From the NCBI GenBank assembly GCA_022708585.1, contig JAKIYJ010000008.1, positions 1-16,336 of the forward strand: a stretch of DNA of 16,336 nucleotides. The letters run 5' to 3'. The position numbers and the translations under genes are program-made. Within the stretch, counting starts at the first letter, position 1, and each line of letters begins with the position of its first letter. Source of the stretch: Bacteroidota bacterium. Lineage in GTDB: Bacteria > Bacteroidota > Bacteroidia > Bacteroidales > JAKIYJ01. Below, piece by piece: positions 15,073-16,336 of the stretch. The notes beneath the pieces were generated by a model that did not search any database, had not been told where the DNA came from, and worked only from the letters and a program-made list of their open reading frames with translations.

Positions 15073-16336
15073 ATGTCTGTAAAAAGCAAAAATATAAAGA
15101 CTAAAAATAAAATAAATACCAAAAACGCATTAGACTCTAAAAAAAATACTTTAAATAATTTTAGTCAAAATAAAAATAAGTTTTATCACAATAATATTGT
15201 AATATATCTTTTATTTATTACTATTATAACATGGGTGGTTTTATCCCCCAGTTTAAAAAACAGTTTTACCAATTGGGATGATCCTGTTTATGTTTATGAA
15301 AATAACTATATTAAAAACCTTTCCAAAGAAAATATAAAACAAATTTTTTCGAATATAATCGCATATAATTATCATCCTCTTACAATTCTTTCTTTATCAA
15401 TCGATTATAAATTTGCTAAAAAACCTTCAAACGATTTTTTCGGAGTTGATCCTTATATTTTTCATAGAACAAATCTTATTATACACGTTTTAAATACTTT
15501 ACTTGTTTTTATATTATTTTATTTATTAAGTAAAAAAAATAAAACTGTAGCCATAATAGTTGCTTTATGTTTTGGGATACATCCTATGCACGTTGACTCT
15601 GTCAGCTGGATTTCAGCACGTAAAGACGTTATGTATGGATTTTTCTTTATTTCAGGACTTATTACCTGGTTTAAATATAATGATAAAGGTTCCAAATCGA
15701 TAGGGCTATACACAGTTACATTTTTGTTATTTATATTATCTATACTGTCAAAACCTGCTGCTGCGGCTTTTGCACCAGTGCTTTTCCTTTTTGATTATTT
15801 TCAAAAAAGAAAAATTTCATTAAAACTATTTATCGAAAAAATTCCTTTTTTCATAGCGGCTTTTACAATAATTTATATAACATTTAAAGCACAATCAACT
15901 GAATCAGTTGGCGACTGGCAAGCAGCCACTTTTTGGGAAAGAATAATGTTTGCTTCTTATGGATTTATAGCTTACATAGTAAAATTTTTTGTTCCTGTCA
16001 AGCTTTCGGCTTTTTACCCATACCCTGTTTCAACATTTCCAATAAAGGAAACTTTACATTGGACATTTTATGCAGCACCCTTTGCTGTGCTTTTCATATT
16101 TGCTCTAATGTATTACTGCTACAAAAAACAGCAACGATTGCCTGTATTTTCAATCTTGTTTTACTTTTTCACAATAGTAATGGTTTTACAATTTGTTTCA
16201 ATAGGAACAGCTTTAATGGCAGAACGTTACTCTTATATTCCATATCTCGGTATTTCCTTTTTATTTGCTGATGGATTTAATTCTTTGCTGTTAAAATATA
16301 AAGATAAAAAATTTTCTTATATCAGATACATATCAG
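15073..16336 (+). CDS. Multi-pass GT-C-type membrane glycosyltransferase, TMTC-like (3' end outside window)
   Basis: This reading frame stays open for 421 codons from ATG 15073 to the edge. A basic, Asn/Lys-rich cytoplasmic N-terminus (1-40) is followed by a TM helix (about 41-60). The first extracytoplasmic loop carries an acidic pair in FTNWDDPVYVYENNYI (D69, D70), the usual site of the catalytic acid in GT-C enzymes. FHRTNLIIHVLN (130-141) and HPMHVDSVSWISARKDVMYG (170-189) follow, then several more TM helices and AERYSYIPYLG (383-393). This pattern is that of the protein O-mannosyltransferase/TMTC-related proteins, which in known members have C-terminal tetratricopeptide repeats. Those would lie beyond the window. 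Donor is probably a polyprenyl-phosphate sugar; the acceptor is unknown. It is the third gene of the ruvX-def operon. Confidence 0.8.
   Translation, partial: MSVKSKNIKTKNKINTKNALDSKKNTLNNFSQNKNKFYHNNIVIYLLFITIITWVVLSPSLKNSFTNWDDPVYVYENNYIKNLSKENIKQIFSNIIAYNYHPLTILSLSIDYKFAKKPSNDFFGVDPYIFHRTNLIIHVLNTLLVFILFYLLSKKNKTVAIIVALCFGIHPMHVDSVSWISARKDVMYGFFFISGLITWFKYNDKGSKSIGLYTVTFLLFILSILSKPAAAAFAPVLFLFDYFQKRKISLKLFIEKIPFFIAAFTIIYITFKAQSTESVGDWQAATFWERIMFASYGFIAYIVKFFVPVKLSAFYPYPVSTFPIKETLHWTFYAAPFAVLFIFALMYYCYKKQQRLPVFSILFYFFTIVMVLQFVSIGTALMAERYSYIPYLGISFLFADGFNSLLLKYKDKKFSYIRYIS

Noticed and set aside
15933..16271. Out-of-frame open frame of 112 codons on the + strand near the right edge
   Set aside because: It overlaps the much longer GT-C membrane protein frame, which carries recognisable motifs and good operon spacing; this frame is its shadow.
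1..16336. CRISPR arrays, integrases, transposases, phage genes, toxin-antitoxin pairs or defence systems
   Set aside because: No regularly spaced repeats and no matching protein motifs were found on either strand; the three-copy repeat is dispersed over kilobases rather than arrayed.

Overview
This window is a strongly AT-rich stretch of chromosome that most likely comes from a Bacteroidota (Bacteroidales-like) bacterium. Three things suggest this: the housekeeping gene families and their neighbours (ruvX-def, an N-terminal 'HNFTLLHDD' type prenyl synthase, an MMPL-type exporter, an ABC-F protein); A-rich rather than Shine-Dalgarno-rich starts; and several upstream sequences of the Bacteroidota promoter form TAnnTTTG, one with a perfect TTTG box exactly 19 nt upstream. 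I see no transposase, integrase, phage, CRISPR, tRNA or rRNA gene. The gene content is largely chromosomal housekeeping plus envelope and sugar metabolism.

Layout from left to right. 1-414 is a non-coding region with a REP-like palindrome, a truncated copy of an AT-rich interspersed repeat, and a G8/C5 hairpin just before tyrS. tyrS (+) converges on lepA (-). Behind lepA, on the same strand, lies a signal-peptide-bearing coiled-coil membrane protein of unknown function. After a 384-bp spacer with a full copy of the interspersed repeat comes an ABC-F ATPase (+), converging on a polyprenyl diphosphate synthase (-). A 308-bp spacer with an inverted-repeat structure follows. Then comes a minus-strand series: an extended-SDR sugar-nucleotide enzyme, rfbA/rmlA (glucose-1-phosphate thymidylyltransferase) and an 811-residue RND/MMPL-type transporter. 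A 459-bp spacer carries the third copy of the repeat. A cysteine synthase/cystathionine beta-synthase-like enzyme (-) is divergent from a tight + strand operon: ruvX, def, and a large multi-pass GT-C-type membrane protein that runs off the right edge.

Functionally the window combines translation (tyrS, lepA, ABC-F, def), nucleic acid processing (ruvX), isoprenoid and nucleotide-sugar supply for the envelope (prenyl synthase, rfbA, epimerase), an exporter, sulfur amino acid metabolism and a probable protein- or glycan-modifying membrane glycosyltransferase. The least explained parts are (i) a three-copy, about 125-bp intergenic element with terminal inverted repeats and a 34-nt core that is almost invariant, (ii) the coiled-coil membrane protein, and (iii) the TMTC-like membrane protein in the ruvX-def operon. 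I found no convincing new multi-gene defence or biosynthetic system.
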